Made by a program: the position numbers and the translations under genes
Notes under the pieces: generated by a model
Database searches by the model: none
What the model saw: the letters and a program-made list of their open reading frames with translations, nothing else
What the model was told of the DNA's origin: nothing
Part shown: positions 52,586 to 61,765 of the stretch, one piece after another
Layout of the letters: each line of letters starts with the position of its first letter
Numbering within the stretch: the stretch's first letter is position 1
NCBI RefSeq assembly: GCF_900108505.1
Contig: NZ_FNWU01000006.1
Location: forward strand, 1 to 64,000
Length of the DNA: 64,000 nucleotides
Origin: Halopenitus malekzadehii
GTDB lineage: Archaea; Halobacteriota; Halobacteria; Halobacteriales; Haloferacaceae
Direction: 5' to 3'

Positions 52586-53596
52586 ATGAGCGAGGAGATC
52601 GTCGTCATCGAAGGCGACGGGATCGGCCAGGAAGTGATCCCTGCCGCCGTCGAGGTGCTCGACGTGGTCGCGGAGACGTCGGACGCCGTCGATCCGTTCG
52701 AGTACGTCGAGGCCGACGCGGGCGACGCCGTGGCTGCCGAGACCGGCGAGGCGCTCCCCGAGGAGACCTACGAGCTGGCGGCGAACGCGGACGCGACGCT
52801 GTTCGGCGCGGCGGGCGAGACGGCGGCCGACGTCATCCTCCCGCTTCGGGAGGCCGTCAGCTCGTTCGTGAACGTGCGACCGGCGCGCGCATACCCGGGC
52901 GTCGACGCGGTGCGGCCGGAGACGGACGTCGTCTTCCTCCGTGAGAACACCGAGGGCGTCTACGCGGGCCACGAGGACCGGCTCTCGGAGGACCTCTCGA
53001 CGCTCACGCGCGTGGTCACGGGGTCCGCCTCGCGGCGGTTGGCGGAGTACGCCTGCGAGTTCGTCGCCGACGGGCGCGGCCCGGACCACCGGGACGGGTT
53101 CACCGTCGCGCACAAGGCGAACGTGATGCGCGAGACCGACGGCCGGTTCCGCGAGGAAGTCCTCGCGGTCGCCGAGGAACACGGGGTAGAGGCCGACGAG
53201 GAGCTGATGGACGCCTTCGCGACCAAGCTCCCGCTTGACCCGAGCCAGTACGGAGTCGTCGTCTGTCCGAACCTGGCGGGTGACGTGCTCTCGGATCTGG
53301 CGGCCGGACTGGTCGGCGGGCTGGGGCTGCTCCCGTCGGCGAACGTCGGGGCCGACAACGGCCTCTTCGAGCCGGTTCACGGCAGCGCGCCCGACATCGC
53401 CGGCGAGGGGATCGCGAACCCGACCGCCGCGATCCTGTCGGCCGCGATGCTGCTGGAACACCTCGGATACACGGCGGACGCCGACCGCGTCCGCGCGAGC
53501 GTCGAATCGGTGCTCGCGGACGGCCCGCGGACCGGCGATCTCGGCGGTGCCGCGAGCACGACCGAGATGACCGACGCGATCGTCGACGGGTTGTAG
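52586..53596 (+). CDS. leuB: 3-isopropylmalate dehydrogenase
   Basis: A 336-residue NAD-dependent decarboxylating dehydrogenase of the isocitrate/isopropylmalate family, third step of leucine synthesis. [20 protein letters not shown] is the N-terminal glycine motif; the substrate arginines are in [40 protein letters not shown] and the metal region [20 protein letters not shown] follow. [20 protein letters not shown] is the signature near the coenzyme site. No base separates it from the leuD stop. Isocitrate or homoisocitrate activity is unlikely given the operon. Last gene of the run. Confidence 0.95.
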   Translation: MSEEIVVIEGDGIGQEVIPAAVEVLDVVAETSDAVDPFEYVEADAGDAVAAETGEALPEETYELAANADATLFGAAGETAADVILPLREAVSSFVNVRPARAYPGVDAVRPETDVVFLRENTEGVYAGHEDRLSEDLSTLTRVVTGSASRRLAEYACEFVADGRGPDHRDGFTVAHKANVMRETDGRFREEVLAVAEEHGVEADEELMDAFATKLPLDPSQYGVVVCPNLAGDVLSDLAAGLVGGLGLLPSANVGADNGLFEPVHGSAPDIAGEGIANPTAAILSAAMLLEHLGYTADADRVRASVESVLADGPRTGDLGGAASTTEMTDAIVDGL

Positions 53597-53790
53597 TCGG
53601 CCCGTCGCCACCGCTGCCGACCGACCGTTCTCGACGTGATCACGTGCGCGGTCACTCTGACGCTGACGCGGTCATCGGTTCCGAGCAGAGCGGCCGCCGT
53701 TCCGAGACGACGCGTGAATGTCCAAGACGAGGAGTTCGACCAGTGACGCCGTCGATCGGTTCGCGGGTTCCGCCACGCGGACGATGACCG

Positions 53791-56358
53791 TTAGTCGCTC
53801 GCGGTGACGTGGGCGACCGGCTCCGTCCGTGAGTCTCGGGGACCTTCGGACGCCGGTATCCACTTCAGGTCCGCGTCGTAGTGGAACGCGCGGTGGTCCC
53901 GTGTCGGATCGACGACCGTCAGCGAGAGCCAGTCGTTGTCCAGCAGTTCGGCCACGTCCTCGTTCGCGGCCAGGACGGCAGTGACGCGGTCGACCGGCGC
54001 GTGAACGACCGTCGAGAGGCGGAGCGGCTGGTGGTGCGGTTCGTCGTCTGCGGCACGCAGCGACTGCAGCGGGAGGCCGGTCATCAGGTCGCCCCCGTTG
54101 CCCTGATAGACGCCGACGTTTCCGACGGGGTTCTGGGTGATCTTCGACCCGCCGCCGTAGACGGCGTTGTCGACCGTCGAGAAGTAGTACTGGGCGTTGA
54201 TCCACTGGGTGACGACCAGCGGTCCGGTGACGATCGCCTCGAGCGCGTCCCCGTCGGGGTCGGTCGACCAGTCGTACGAGTGGAGGAACGCGCGGCCATC
54301 GAGGTTGACGTCGCTCGTCAGGTCTCGTGGCCCGATGACGAAGCCGGCGTTGCCGGCCAGCCCCCACTCCGGACGCGTCTCGGCCCAGTCGGCGGCGCGG
54401 CGTTCGGTCTCGCTCACCGACGTCGCGGCGTCGTCGCCGGCGCCCATCGACGCGACGCGCTCGGCGGCCGCGTTCTCGCGTGCGACCGCGAGGTCAGCGC
54501 GCAACCGCTCGAGATCGGCGGCGTGACTCTCGGGAACGTCACCGTCGTACAGCTCGATCTCGTCGGTCGTCGTGTTGTGTTGCCCGGCGAGGAAGACGGT
54601 GTCGTCCGGAACGTCGTAGCCACGGTCGCGAAGCGCGGCCCTGACGTCGTCATCGTTGCAGATCATCGCGAGGACGCGGGCGTTCGGCCCGCCGGGATTG
54701 CCGGCACAGGCGCCACAGTCGAGGCTCGCCTCGTAGGGATTGTTGGCGGTCTCGCTGGCGTGGCCCGTGAAGACGACGAGGCGACCGAACCGGTCCCAGC
54801 CCATCAACTCGAAGGCGGCGGCCGCGTACTCGACCTTCTCCTCGGCCGTCATTCCCACCGGGAGATCGCTGCTGTGGTCGTCGGTGTCGGCGGTGGTGTC
54901 GCCGGCCGCACCGACGCCGATGTCCCCAGTGTCGACGAGCGGCTCACAGAACTCGTGATCGTCCGGAACGGTTTCGTCGGCCGTCTCGAACAGGTCGCGG
55001 ACGCGCCCGGGGACGAGCGTCCGGGCCGCAAGCGAGAGGCCGTAGCCGCTGCCGGCGGTCTCGACGTAGCCGTAGGCGGTGGCGGCGTTGGCCTCCAGGA
55101 TCTCGATCACCTCGTCGGCGGCAGCGCGGAGCCCCGACAGGCGGTCGTGCCGTGCCCGGGTGGCGTCGTCGGCCGGCAGATCGGCGACGTGGTGCTGTGG
55201 ATCGACGATCGGCGGGCAGGAGTCGACCGAAACGTCGGCATCGTAGGCCCGGTACTCCATCGGAATCCCGAAGAAGCCGGCGTAGCCGTGGGTCTCGTAA
55301 TCGCCCGTCGCCTCGATGTGGCGACGGATAATCTCCGAGCGGGTGTCGATGCAGAAGACCAGCTGTGCGTCCGGGCGGTCCGCTGTGTCCGGGTGGTCCG
55401 CTGTGTCCGGGTGGTCCGTGGTTCCGTCGTCGGCCGCCGATCGGTCCGCTCCGTCCTCGGCCATCGACCGACTCCCCTCGGCGACCGTCTCGACGAGCTC
55501 GCCGCGGTAGGTGGCCTCCCAGGCACGGAGGAACGCCCGGGCGAGTTCGTCGGCCGGATGTCGCTCGTCCACGTCGGTCGAGGGCTCGATGTCGGCGTCG
55601 ACGGCATCAAGCAGCGCCAGCCGCGCCGCGAGGTATTCCGCAAGCGAGATCGGGTATTTCGACTGCCAGACGTCCGCGTCCGCGGCGCGCTGCTTGATGA
55701 GGCCGGTCCAGCCCGGCAACGCGGCCAGCTGTTCCTCGAAGATGGACTCCCACCGACGTTGTGAGTACGGCTCAAGGACCGTCTCGATGGTCTCGATCGG
55801 CGTCTCGGGCATGTCGGTTACGACCCCCGCGTCGGGGACGTCGCCGTCGTATGCAACCATTTCACGGAAGGCGGCGTAGAACCCCGCTTCGCGGTTCGGC
55901 ATCGACCAGTGGGCGACACCCTCCTCGAGGAAGGCCGACAGCCACTTCGTCAACACCCGATCGACGTGGTCCGTGGCCGTTTCCGTGTCAGCCGCCGTGG
56001 CATTGGCGCTGGTGTCGGAACCGATGTCGGTAGCCACGATCGCCGCGTCCCCGTCAGTGGCGTCAGCCATCCGGTCGAGCAGCGTCTGAGGGTCGCCCTC
56101 ATAGCCCGCCTCGGCGAGTTCGGCGTCGAGTTTCTCCGGGTCTATCTGGCCGCGGTTCAGCGCCGTTTCGAACGTCTCGGCGTTGGGGTAGCCGCGGCCG
56201 CCGAACAGAGCGGCTGCCCGCCCGACCGCCTCGTCGAACGGCCGGTCCTCGAACCCGGAAAGCGGGTTGGCCGTCACGAACGAGTGGATCGGCCAGCGGG
56301 AGCCGACGGCGGTCGCTGCCTCGTCGATCGCGTCGTGGATGGTGGCGTTAGTACTCAT
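53791..56358 (-). CDS. dabA: DabA (DUF2309) inorganic-carbon transporter subunit
   Basis: An 855-residue DUF2309 protein. With DabB it forms the proton-driven DAB system that takes up or hydrates CO2. It has a beta-carbonic-anhydrase-like zinc site: Cys336 and Asp338 in FCIDTRSE, His533 in TGHASETANNP and Cys548 in SLDCGACAGNPGG; the spacings C-x-D and H-x14-C match known DabA. The N-terminus (WPIHSFVTANPLSGFED) is typical, and RRWESIFEEQLAALPGWTG is the substrate-side region. No membrane helices are visible, so it works as a peripheral subunit. It overlaps dabB by 11 bases. A local Asp/Thr repeat (DHPDTADHPDTADRPD) is inserted before the Cys motif. Confidence 0.94.
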   Translation of the reverse strand: MSTNATIHDAIDEAATAVGSRWPIHSFVTANPLSGFEDRPFDEAVGRAAALFGGRGYPNAETFETALNRGQIDPEKLDAELAEAGYEGDPQTLLDRMADATDGDAAIVATDIGSDTSANATAADTETATDHVDRVLTKWLSAFLEEGVAHWSMPNREAGFYAAFREMVAYDGDVPDAGVVTDMPETPIETIETVLEPYSQRRWESIFEEQLAALPGWTGLIKQRAADADVWQSKYPISLAEYLAARLALLDAVDADIEPSTDVDERHPADELARAFLRAWEATYRGELVETVAEGSRSMAEDGADRSAADDGTTDHPDTADHPDTADRPDAQLVFCIDTRSEIIRRHIEATGDYETHGYAGFFGIPMEYRAYDADVSVDSCPPIVDPQHHVADLPADDATRARHDRLSGLRAAADEVIEILEANAATAYGYVETAGSGYGLSLAARTLVPGRVRDLFETADETVPDDHEFCEPLVDTGDIGVGAAGDTTADTDDHSSDLPVGMTAEEKVEYAAAAFELMGWDRFGRLVVFTGHASETANNPYEASLDCGACAGNPGGPNARVLAMICNDDDVRAALRDRGYDVPDDTVFLAGQHNTTTDEIELYDGDVPESHAADLERLRADLAVARENAAAERVASMGAGDDAATSVSETERRAADWAETRPEWGLAGNAGFVIGPRDLTSDVNLDGRAFLHSYDWSTDPDGDALEAIVTGPLVVTQWINAQYYFSTVDNAVYGGGSKITQNPVGNVGVYQGNGGDLMTGLPLQSLRAADDEPHHQPLRLSTVVHAPVDRVTAVLAANEDVAELLDNDWLSLTVVDPTRDHRAFHYDADLKWIPASEGPRDSRTEPVAHVTASD

Positions 56359-57835
56359 TGTAGTCCTCCGTGGACGTCAGGACGGTGTCCGCCGACGGTT
56401 GGGTCGCGTTCAGGAGCGCCACGTAGAGGCGCCGACTGCGTTCGTGGATCCCGGTCTCGATGGCGACATAGATGCCGACGAAGCCGACGACGATGACGCC
56501 GTGGATGGGGGTCAACGCGGTCGTCGCCGTCGGAACCGTCAGAAGCCCCGTGACTCCCTTATAAACCACGGCGTAGACGACGATCGCCGGGAAGAAGACC
56601 GCGGGGACGGCGACGTAGCGGGCCGTCGCCGACAGCGAGGTGTGCTGGATGGCGCTGCGAGCCGCGTGGAGCGTCGTGAACACCACGAAGACGGTCAGGA
56701 GGAGGCCGCTGTCGACGCTCGTCCCCTTCCCCGTCAACGCCGCGAACACCGCCCCACCGGTGAAGCCGGTGAGCACCGCCACGATGGCGCCGACGGCGCT
56801 CGTGGTGCCCCCGACCGTATGCTCGGTGGTCCCGGTCGGGCGGGTGCGTTCGACCTGTTCGCCCGAGCTGAGGAACTGGTAGGCCTTGTAGAAGCCGTGG
56901 AGGATGAGGTGGGTGATCGCGGCCCCGAAGAAGCCGAGGCCGACCTGCATAATCATGAATCCCATCTGGCCGACCGTCGAACAGCCGAGTTTGCTCTTGA
57001 CGTCCGTCTGGACGGACTTCAGGAGTTTCCCGCCGATGGCGCTGGCTCCGCCGACGGCGACCACCGCGAGTAGAAACGTCGGGTCGACCGTGATGACCGG
57101 GGCGAAACGAGTCAACAGGATCCCGCCCGCGTTGACGAACCCGGCGTGCATCAGCGCCGACGCCGGCGTCGGCGCGGTCATCGAGGAGAGCATCCAGGTG
57201 TGGAACGGGACGAGTGCTGACTGGATCATCGCCGCAAGCACGAGCGCGCCGGCGGCGAGTAGCCACACGGGGCCACCGAGCGTGTCGGCAGCCGTGCCGA
57301 TCCCGGAGACCGTCGTCTCACCGGTCGCCCACCACAGCGTCACCAGAGCGATCCCGAGGATCGCGCTGCTGGCGAGAAAGTACCTGCGGGCGACTGCCGC
57401 CGCCGCCCGTGCCTGCTTCCAGCCACGGATGGTCCCGATGAGCGCCGCCATCAGCATCCCCATCGCCAGCCAGAGCAGTCCGAACAGGACGATATGGTCG
57501 GCCGCGACCAGCCCCAGCACGGCGACCGTGAAGCCGAACGTCGTGAGGAAAAACGTCGTTTCGTGGACGCTCCCGGCCAGATAGCGGCGTGAGTAGCTGT
57601 GGACGATCCCGCTGAAGAAGGTGACGACGACCCACATCAGGGTGGTCAGTCCGTCGACGGCGATCACGCCGGCGATCTCCCAGACGCCACCGACCCGGAG
57701 CCGGATACCAAGTACGGTGATGCTTGCCACGAACAGCGTCCATACGACCCACGTTACGACGGCGGGGACGGTCGACGATCCCGGCGTCGAGTCCGGAAGC
57801 GCGCCGATCGTCGGTTTCGAATCGTTTCCTGACAT
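56348..57835 (-). CDS. dabB: DabB, proton-translocating NuoL/MrpA-like subunit
   Basis: A membrane protein of about 495 residues and some thirteen hydrophobic segments, homologous to complex I antiporter-like subunits. The conserved region is PFHTWMLSSMTAPTPASALMHAGFVNAGG, with Lys at GGKLLKSVQTDVKSKLGCSTVGQMGFM, and HLILHGFYKAYQFLSSG further on, each carrying charged residues buried in the membrane. It couples proton flow to CO2 hydration by DabA. The start is placed at 57835 (MSGNDSKPTIG); 57850 adds five residues. Transcription comes first and dabA overlaps its end. The upstream gap holds an inverted repeat and an Lrp-type gene. Confidence 0.93.
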   Translation of the reverse strand: MSGNDSKPTIGALPDSTPGSSTVPAVVTWVVWTLFVASITVLGIRLRVGGVWEIAGVIAVDGLTTLMWVVVTFFSGIVHSYSRRYLAGSVHETTFFLTTFGFTVAVLGLVAADHIVLFGLLWLAMGMLMAALIGTIRGWKQARAAAAVARRYFLASSAILGIALVTLWWATGETTVSGIGTAADTLGGPVWLLAAGALVLAAMIQSALVPFHTWMLSSMTAPTPASALMHAGFVNAGGILLTRFAPVITVDPTFLLAVVAVGGASAIGGKLLKSVQTDVKSKLGCSTVGQMGFMIMQVGLGFFGAAITHLILHGFYKAYQFLSSGEQVERTRPTGTTEHTVGGTTSAVGAIVAVLTGFTGGAVFAALTGKGTSVDSGLLLTVFVVFTTLHAARSAIQHTSLSATARYVAVPAVFFPAIVVYAVVYKGVTGLLTVPTATTALTPIHGVIVVGFVGIYVAIETGIHERSRRLYVALLNATQPSADTVLTSTEDYNEY

Positions 57836-57916
57836 CGTTCGGTCCATCACACGACCATCCCGGCAACCGTACCGATCCCGGCGTCCGTTTCTGGTCGTCT
57901 CTATCCGATAGCAAGA

Positions 57917-57938
57917 ACAGATTGTGCATTAAATCTGT
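57917..57938. promoter_or_regulatory. Inverted repeat before dabBA, candidate operator
   Basis: acagatt and aatctgt form a perfect seven-base inverted repeat around eight bases (gtgcatta) in an AT-rich stretch; a third partial cacagat lies at 57946. Its overlap with TATA-like ttaaat suggests regulator binding. An Lrp-type regulator gene is nearby. Confidence 0.45.
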
Positions 57939-58095
57939 CTATATTCACAGATGGTTCGTGAGTTATGAATTATAGAACATTATGTTTATCTTGTCCCCTC
58001 GACTCGTCTCGGGTCCCTGTCCCGTCGGACTCGACTCCGGTCGGCACCTCGATCGTCACCGATCAGCACCTCGATCGTCACTCGTCCGATTCGCC

Positions 58096-58593
58096 CTATT
58101 CGTTCGGTTCTCCGCCGTCACTCGTCCGTTTTTCCGGGTCGAACCGACCGAACGGCGTCGTCTCGTGGGTCCGCACGAGGACCTCGTCGGCGACGGTGAG
58201 CCCCATATCCAGGAGTTCCTGCGCGACGGGCGTGATGTCGTCGTCGGATTCGCCGACGACCGTGACGAGGAGGTTCTGCTCACCGGTGACCAACTCCTGG
58301 ACCGAAACGACGCCGTCGATCGCCAGCACATCCGCGATGAGGTCGCCGCGGTCGGGTATCGACGCGGTACAGTAGATCAACATCCGGAGCGGATATCCGG
58401 ATTTCTGGTAGTCGACGCTGGCGCTGTATCCCTTGATCACGTCCTCCGACTCGAGCCGCTGAATGCGCTTGCGGACGGTGCTGTCCGAGGTGTCGGTCCG
58501 TTCCGCGATGTCTCCGGACGACATGTTTCGGGCATCCTCCTGTAGCGCGTACAGGATCGCCCTGTCGACGTCGTCGATGTCCCCGTCAGTCAT
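58096..58593 (-). CDS. Lrp/AsnC-family transcriptional regulator
   Basis: A 165-residue one-component regulator. The N-terminal winged helix (DVDRAILYALQEDARNMSSG, then DTSDSTVRKRIQRLESEDVI) is the DNA-binding part. The C-terminal RAM/AsnC domain (RMLIYCTASIPDRGDLIADV and VSVQELVTGEQNLLVTVVGE) binds small effectors and drives oligomers. Its tail is acidic. The ATG at 58593 is chosen from a longer open frame. It is upstream of dabBA in the same direction, 260 bases before dabB, so control of carbon uptake is a reasonable guess; amino acid operons are the usual targets of this family. Confidence 0.93.
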   Translation of the reverse strand: MTDGDIDDVDRAILYALQEDARNMSSGDIAERTDTSDSTVRKRIQRLESEDVIKGYSASVDYQKSGYPLRMLIYCTASIPDRGDLIADVLAIDGVVSVQELVTGEQNLLVTVVGESDDDITPVAQELLDMGLTVADEVLVRTHETTPFGRFDPEKRTSDGGEPNE

Positions 58594-58729
58594 ACCCACG
58601 TATCGACGACACAGCCACTTTACCTTTGTACGTTGCTCGGGGGCGACCGCTACCACCGACCCACCACCGACTGGCCGCCATCACCGACCCACCGATCGAC
58701 CGCCACCGCTGAGCGGCCGCCACCATCGA

Positions 58730-59932
58730 TCACTCGTCCGGAAGCCGGAGCGTGAGGAGGACGACGAGAGCCATGATCGCCGCCAACAGCAGGTAGCCCT
58801 CGTTGAAGAAACCCCGATCGGCGATGGCGCCGAAGGCGACCGGGCCGGCGGCACCGAGGGTGGCCGCCGACGTGCGAACGACGCCGAGGCCGGTCCCGCG
58901 GATCTCCTGGGGGATCGCGTCCGAGAGGAACGACTGGGTGATGGCGCCCGACCCGAGCATCGTGCTGACGAGCGCGGTGATCCCGGCCAGCGCCCAAAAC
59001 CCCTCGACGACGGGGAGCAACGCCAGCCCCGCGATCGGGCCCACGAGCACGGCGACAAGCGATCGGCGGATCCCGATCCGGTCGTAGGCAGCGCCGGCGA
59101 GGGGTTTCACGAGGACACCGACCGCGAAGAACCCGCTGAAGAGCAGTCCTGCCGTCGTCGAGGAGAGCTCCTTCTCGTCGACGAGATAGGTGGGATAGAG
59201 CCCGGTGAACGACTGCCAGATCAGGATATACAAAAAGAGGATGAACGCCACGAAGGCCATATTCGACCGTCGCAACTCGGCGAGAACGTGCCGTGCGTGA
59301 TCGGCCGAGAGGGTTTCCCCGGTGGTACCGGTCGATCGTTGGGCCGGGAGGACGACCCACAGGGCGATCGCGGCGACGAGCAGCAGCGGCACGAGGAACC
59401 CGAGGCCGGCCTGCCAGGCGATCGCCGCCGCGAGCGCGCCTGCGATGGGTGGCAGCACCGTCTGTCCGAGGTCGCCGGTTGCCATCGTCACCCCGAGCGC
59501 GCTACCGATACGGTCGGGATAGATCTTCGACAGGATCGTAATACGCGCGATCGGGTACAGCGACTGACCGACGCCGACCAGTCCGGTCGCGAGGAACAAC
59601 ACGGCCGCGGTGGGTGCGGCGATCACGGCACATAGCGCGAGTGCGACGACGGCCGCGCCGACCGCCATCACGAGGCGCTCGCTGTAGCGGTCGGCGAGGA
59701 CGCCGCCCGGCAGCTGGCCGAGCGCCGACCCCAACCACAGGACCGTCACCAGCAAGCCGGCGACCGTGAGGCTGAGGTCGAACGACGACCGGAGGTACGG
59801 CAACAACACCGGGTAGATCATCCGTGCGCCGAGCAGCATTCCCCACCCACCGGCCACGGTGGCCAGGATCGGTCCTCGACCGTTCGCCCGGAGACTGCCG
59901 ATCTCGCCGCGGAGGGATCCGACTGGACCCAT
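58730..59932 (-). CDS. Major facilitator superfamily transporter
   Basis: A 400-residue MFS carrier with about twelve membrane helices. GSALGQLPGGVLADRYSER is the conserved loop between helices 2 and 3, and GKTFG-like second-half features are near KPLAGAAYDRIGIRRS. ITILSKIYPDRIGSALGVTM is typical of the half linker. The N-terminal 20 residues are polar. Substrate cannot be told; the sequence fits the drug:H+ or sugar-phosphate-like general group. Monocistronic by spacing. Confidence 0.9.
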   Translation of the reverse strand: MGPVGSLRGEIGSLRANGRGPILATVAGGWGMLLGARMIYPVLLPYLRSSFDLSLTVAGLLVTVLWLGSALGQLPGGVLADRYSERLVMAVGAAVVALALCAVIAAPTAAVLFLATGLVGVGQSLYPIARITILSKIYPDRIGSALGVTMATGDLGQTVLPPIAGALAAAIAWQAGLGFLVPLLLVAAIALWVVLPAQRSTGTTGETLSADHARHVLAELRRSNMAFVAFILFLYILIWQSFTGLYPTYLVDEKELSSTTAGLLFSGFFAVGVLVKPLAGAAYDRIGIRRSLVAVLVGPIAGLALLPVVEGFWALAGITALVSTMLGSGAITQSFLSDAIPQEIRGTGLGVVRTSAATLGAAGPVAFGAIADRGFFNEGYLLLAAIMALVVLLTLRLPDE

Positions 59933-60028
59933 TGGGTGGGCTCCGGTACGGAAGGGTCACACAAACTGGTTCCGTCTCGTCAATCTCCATCGTCGTTTCC
60001 GAACTGACCGTCCGACCGTCCCGTCCGG

Positions 60029-60244
60029 CTAGACCAGATCGCGGCCGAGAAGGAGGTACAACACGATCCCGAGGAGAGGCGCGAAGAAGATCACGATCGC
60101 CCACAGGAACGCGGGGTGGCTGCTGTTTCGTTGGGCGTCCGAATACGTCCAGACGATCAACCCGATCTGGACGGCGAGCATCAGCAATCCGAACAGGAAC
60201 ACGATCGCCATCGCTCCCTCTTGGAGGAGGATGCTGGAGGGCAT
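60029..60244 (-). CDS. Small two-helix membrane protein with phospholipase D N-terminal-like domain
   Basis: A 71-residue protein with two hydrophobic segments (AIVFLFGLLMLAVQIGLIVWTY and AFLWAIVIFFAPLLGIVLYLLLG) separated by SDAQRNSSHP. The pattern YSDAxxxxxHPA..W and GIVLYLLLGRD matches the PLDc_N-type module that precedes cardiolipin-synthase-like domains, but here it is free-standing. Function is unknown; it may be a membrane adaptor. The start at 60244 is chosen as the first ATG with leader-free hydrophobic sequence. It lies between the MFS gene and the divergent coaBC. Confidence 0.72.
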   Translation of the reverse strand: MPSSILLQEGAMAIVFLFGLLMLAVQIGLIVWTYSDAQRNSSHPAFLWAIVIFFAPLLGIVLYLLLGRDLV

Positions 60245-60368
60245 ACGTCGTCGATGTGTGGCGGGGTGAAAAGTGCTTTTCGGCCGCTTACGAGCAGGGC
60301 GCCGGCGTCGGGGCGGTCTCCCGCCCGTCGATCGGCGGTGCCCCGCCGCGCGCCGCGTTTCGGGAGAG

Positions 60369-60375
60369 TATTTAA
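60369..60375 (+). promoter_or_regulatory. TATA box for coaBC
   Basis: tatttaa is centred about 28 bases before the coaBC ATG at 60400. Confidence 0.68.
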
Positions 60376-60399
60376 CCGACACGCACGAACGCCCGGCTA

Positions 60400-61569
60400 A
60401 TGCTCTCGGGGGTCAACGTCGCGCTGGGCGTGACGGGTAGCATCGCGGCCGTGAAGACCGTCGAACTCGCCCACGAGCTTCGTCGCCGGGGCGCGGCCGT
60501 GCGCGCGGTGATGACGCCGGCAGCCTCAAACATCGTGCACCCGTGGGCGCTCGAGTTCGCGACCGAGGTGGACGTGGTGACGGAGATCACCGGGGCGGTC
60601 GAACACGTCGAGTTGTGCGGCGTCGACGGCTGGGCCGACGTCCTGCTGATCGCGCCGGGAACCGCCAACACCGCCGGAAAGATGGCGGCGGCGATCGACG
60701 ACACGCCGGTCACGACCTGTGCGACGACCGCGCTCGGTGCCGACGTGCCGGTCGTGTTCGCGCCCGCGATGCACGAGCCGATGTACGACCACCCGGGCGT
60801 GCTCGAGGCGCTCGACACGCTGGAGTCGTGGGGCGTGCGCTTCGCCGATCCCCGGATCGAGGAGGGGAAGGCGAAGATCGCGAGCGAGGAGACGATCCTC
60901 ACGGAGGTCGCCCGCGCGACGACGCCCGACTCCCTGTCCGGCAGGCACATCGTCGTCACCGCGGGCGCGACCAAGGAGTACATCGACCCCATTCGGATCC
61001 TGACGAACCGGTCGTCGGGCAAGACCGGACGCGCGGTCGCGCGTGCCTGCTACATCCGGGGTGCCGACGTCACCCTCGTCCAGGACGGTCCCGCGGTCGG
61101 CTACGCGGAGATCGTCCCCGTCGAGACGGCCGACGAGATGCTTGCGGCCGTCACGGACGCCTGCGCAACCGCGGACGCGCTCGTGTCGGCCGCGGCGATC
61201 TCCGATTTCACCGCGGACGCCGTCGACGAGAAGATCCGATCCGGGTCGCCGCTGTCGGTCGACCTCGAGCCGACCCCGAAGCTGATCGACGCCGTCCGGG
61301 AGGCGTATCCGGATCTGCCGATCGTCGGGTTCAAAGCCGAGACGTCGGGCGACGACGCCGCGATGGTGCGTGAGGCGAACCGGATCCACGACCGCGTCGG
61401 ACTCGCGTTCGTCGTCGCCAACGACGCGAGCGTGATGGGCGCCGACGAGACGCGCGTGCTGCTCGTCGCCGGCGAGTCGGACCCCGACGACGTCGAGGAG
61501 GCTCGCGGGAGTAAGGACGTCGTCGCCGGCCGCGTCGCCGAGCGGCTGGCCGACGTGCTCGGGGCGTAG
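60400..61569 (+). CDS. coaBC: Bifunctional CoaBC, phosphopantothenoylcysteine synthetase/decarboxylase
   Basis: A 389-residue two-domain enzyme of coenzyme A synthesis. The N-terminal flavoprotein decarboxylase has GVTGSIAAVKTVELAHELRR, His in IVHPWALEF, LLIAPGTANTAGKMAAAIDD and PAMHEPMYDHPG. The C-terminal CTP-dependent ligase (from about residue 185) has VVTAGATKEYIDPIRILTNR, then SSGKTGRAVARAC and DALVSAAAISDFTAD. Archaea obtain 4'-phosphopantothenate by a different route but share this step. A TATA box gives leaderless spacing. Length is the family norm. Confidence 0.96.
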   Translation: MLSGVNVALGVTGSIAAVKTVELAHELRRRGAAVRAVMTPAASNIVHPWALEFATEVDVVTEITGAVEHVELCGVDGWADVLLIAPGTANTAGKMAAAIDDTPVTTCATTALGADVPVVFAPAMHEPMYDHPGVLEALDTLESWGVRFADPRIEEGKAKIASEETILTEVARATTPDSLSGRHIVVTAGATKEYIDPIRILTNRSSGKTGRAVARACYIRGADVTLVQDGPAVGYAEIVPVETADEMLAAVTDACATADALVSAAAISDFTADAVDEKIRSGSPLSVDLEPTPKLIDAVREAYPDLPIVGFKAETSGDDAAMVREANRIHDRVGLAFVVANDASVMGADETRVLLVAGESDPDDVEEARGSKDVVAGRVAERLADVLGA

Positions 61570-61711
61570 TCCGGCGACCGGCGGACGTGCTCGGGACAGT
61601 ATCACACGGCCAGCTGGCAGATGACGTGTCGAAGCCGAACGACCATCGTGCCGTGGGAAAGATAAGAACTGTTTTGAGGTGTCCGTGCCACGTCACGAAC
61701 GAGAATCCTGT

Positions 61712-61765
61712 ATGTCGTTTCCACACGCCCTAACGACGGTTCCCGGAGGTGGCCCCGGTGGCTAA
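61712..61765 (+). CDS. 17-residue mini-ORF overlapping the mnhE start
   Basis: ATG at 61712 opens MSFPHALTTVPGGGPGG, ending in TAA at 61763-61765, three bases inside mnhE if that starts at 61758. It contains the Shine-Dalgarno-like ggaggt at 61745-61750, so ribosomes leaving it could reinitiate on mnhE. Translation is unproven. Confidence 0.3.
   Translation: MSFPHALTTVPGGGPGG
61745..61750 (+). promoter_or_regulatory. Shine-Dalgarno-like sequence that decides the mnhE start
   Basis: ggaggt is seven bases before GTG 61758 and overlaps GTG 61749, so 61758 is favoured. Such a strong SD is unusual in this window, where most first genes look leaderless. Confidence 0.5.
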
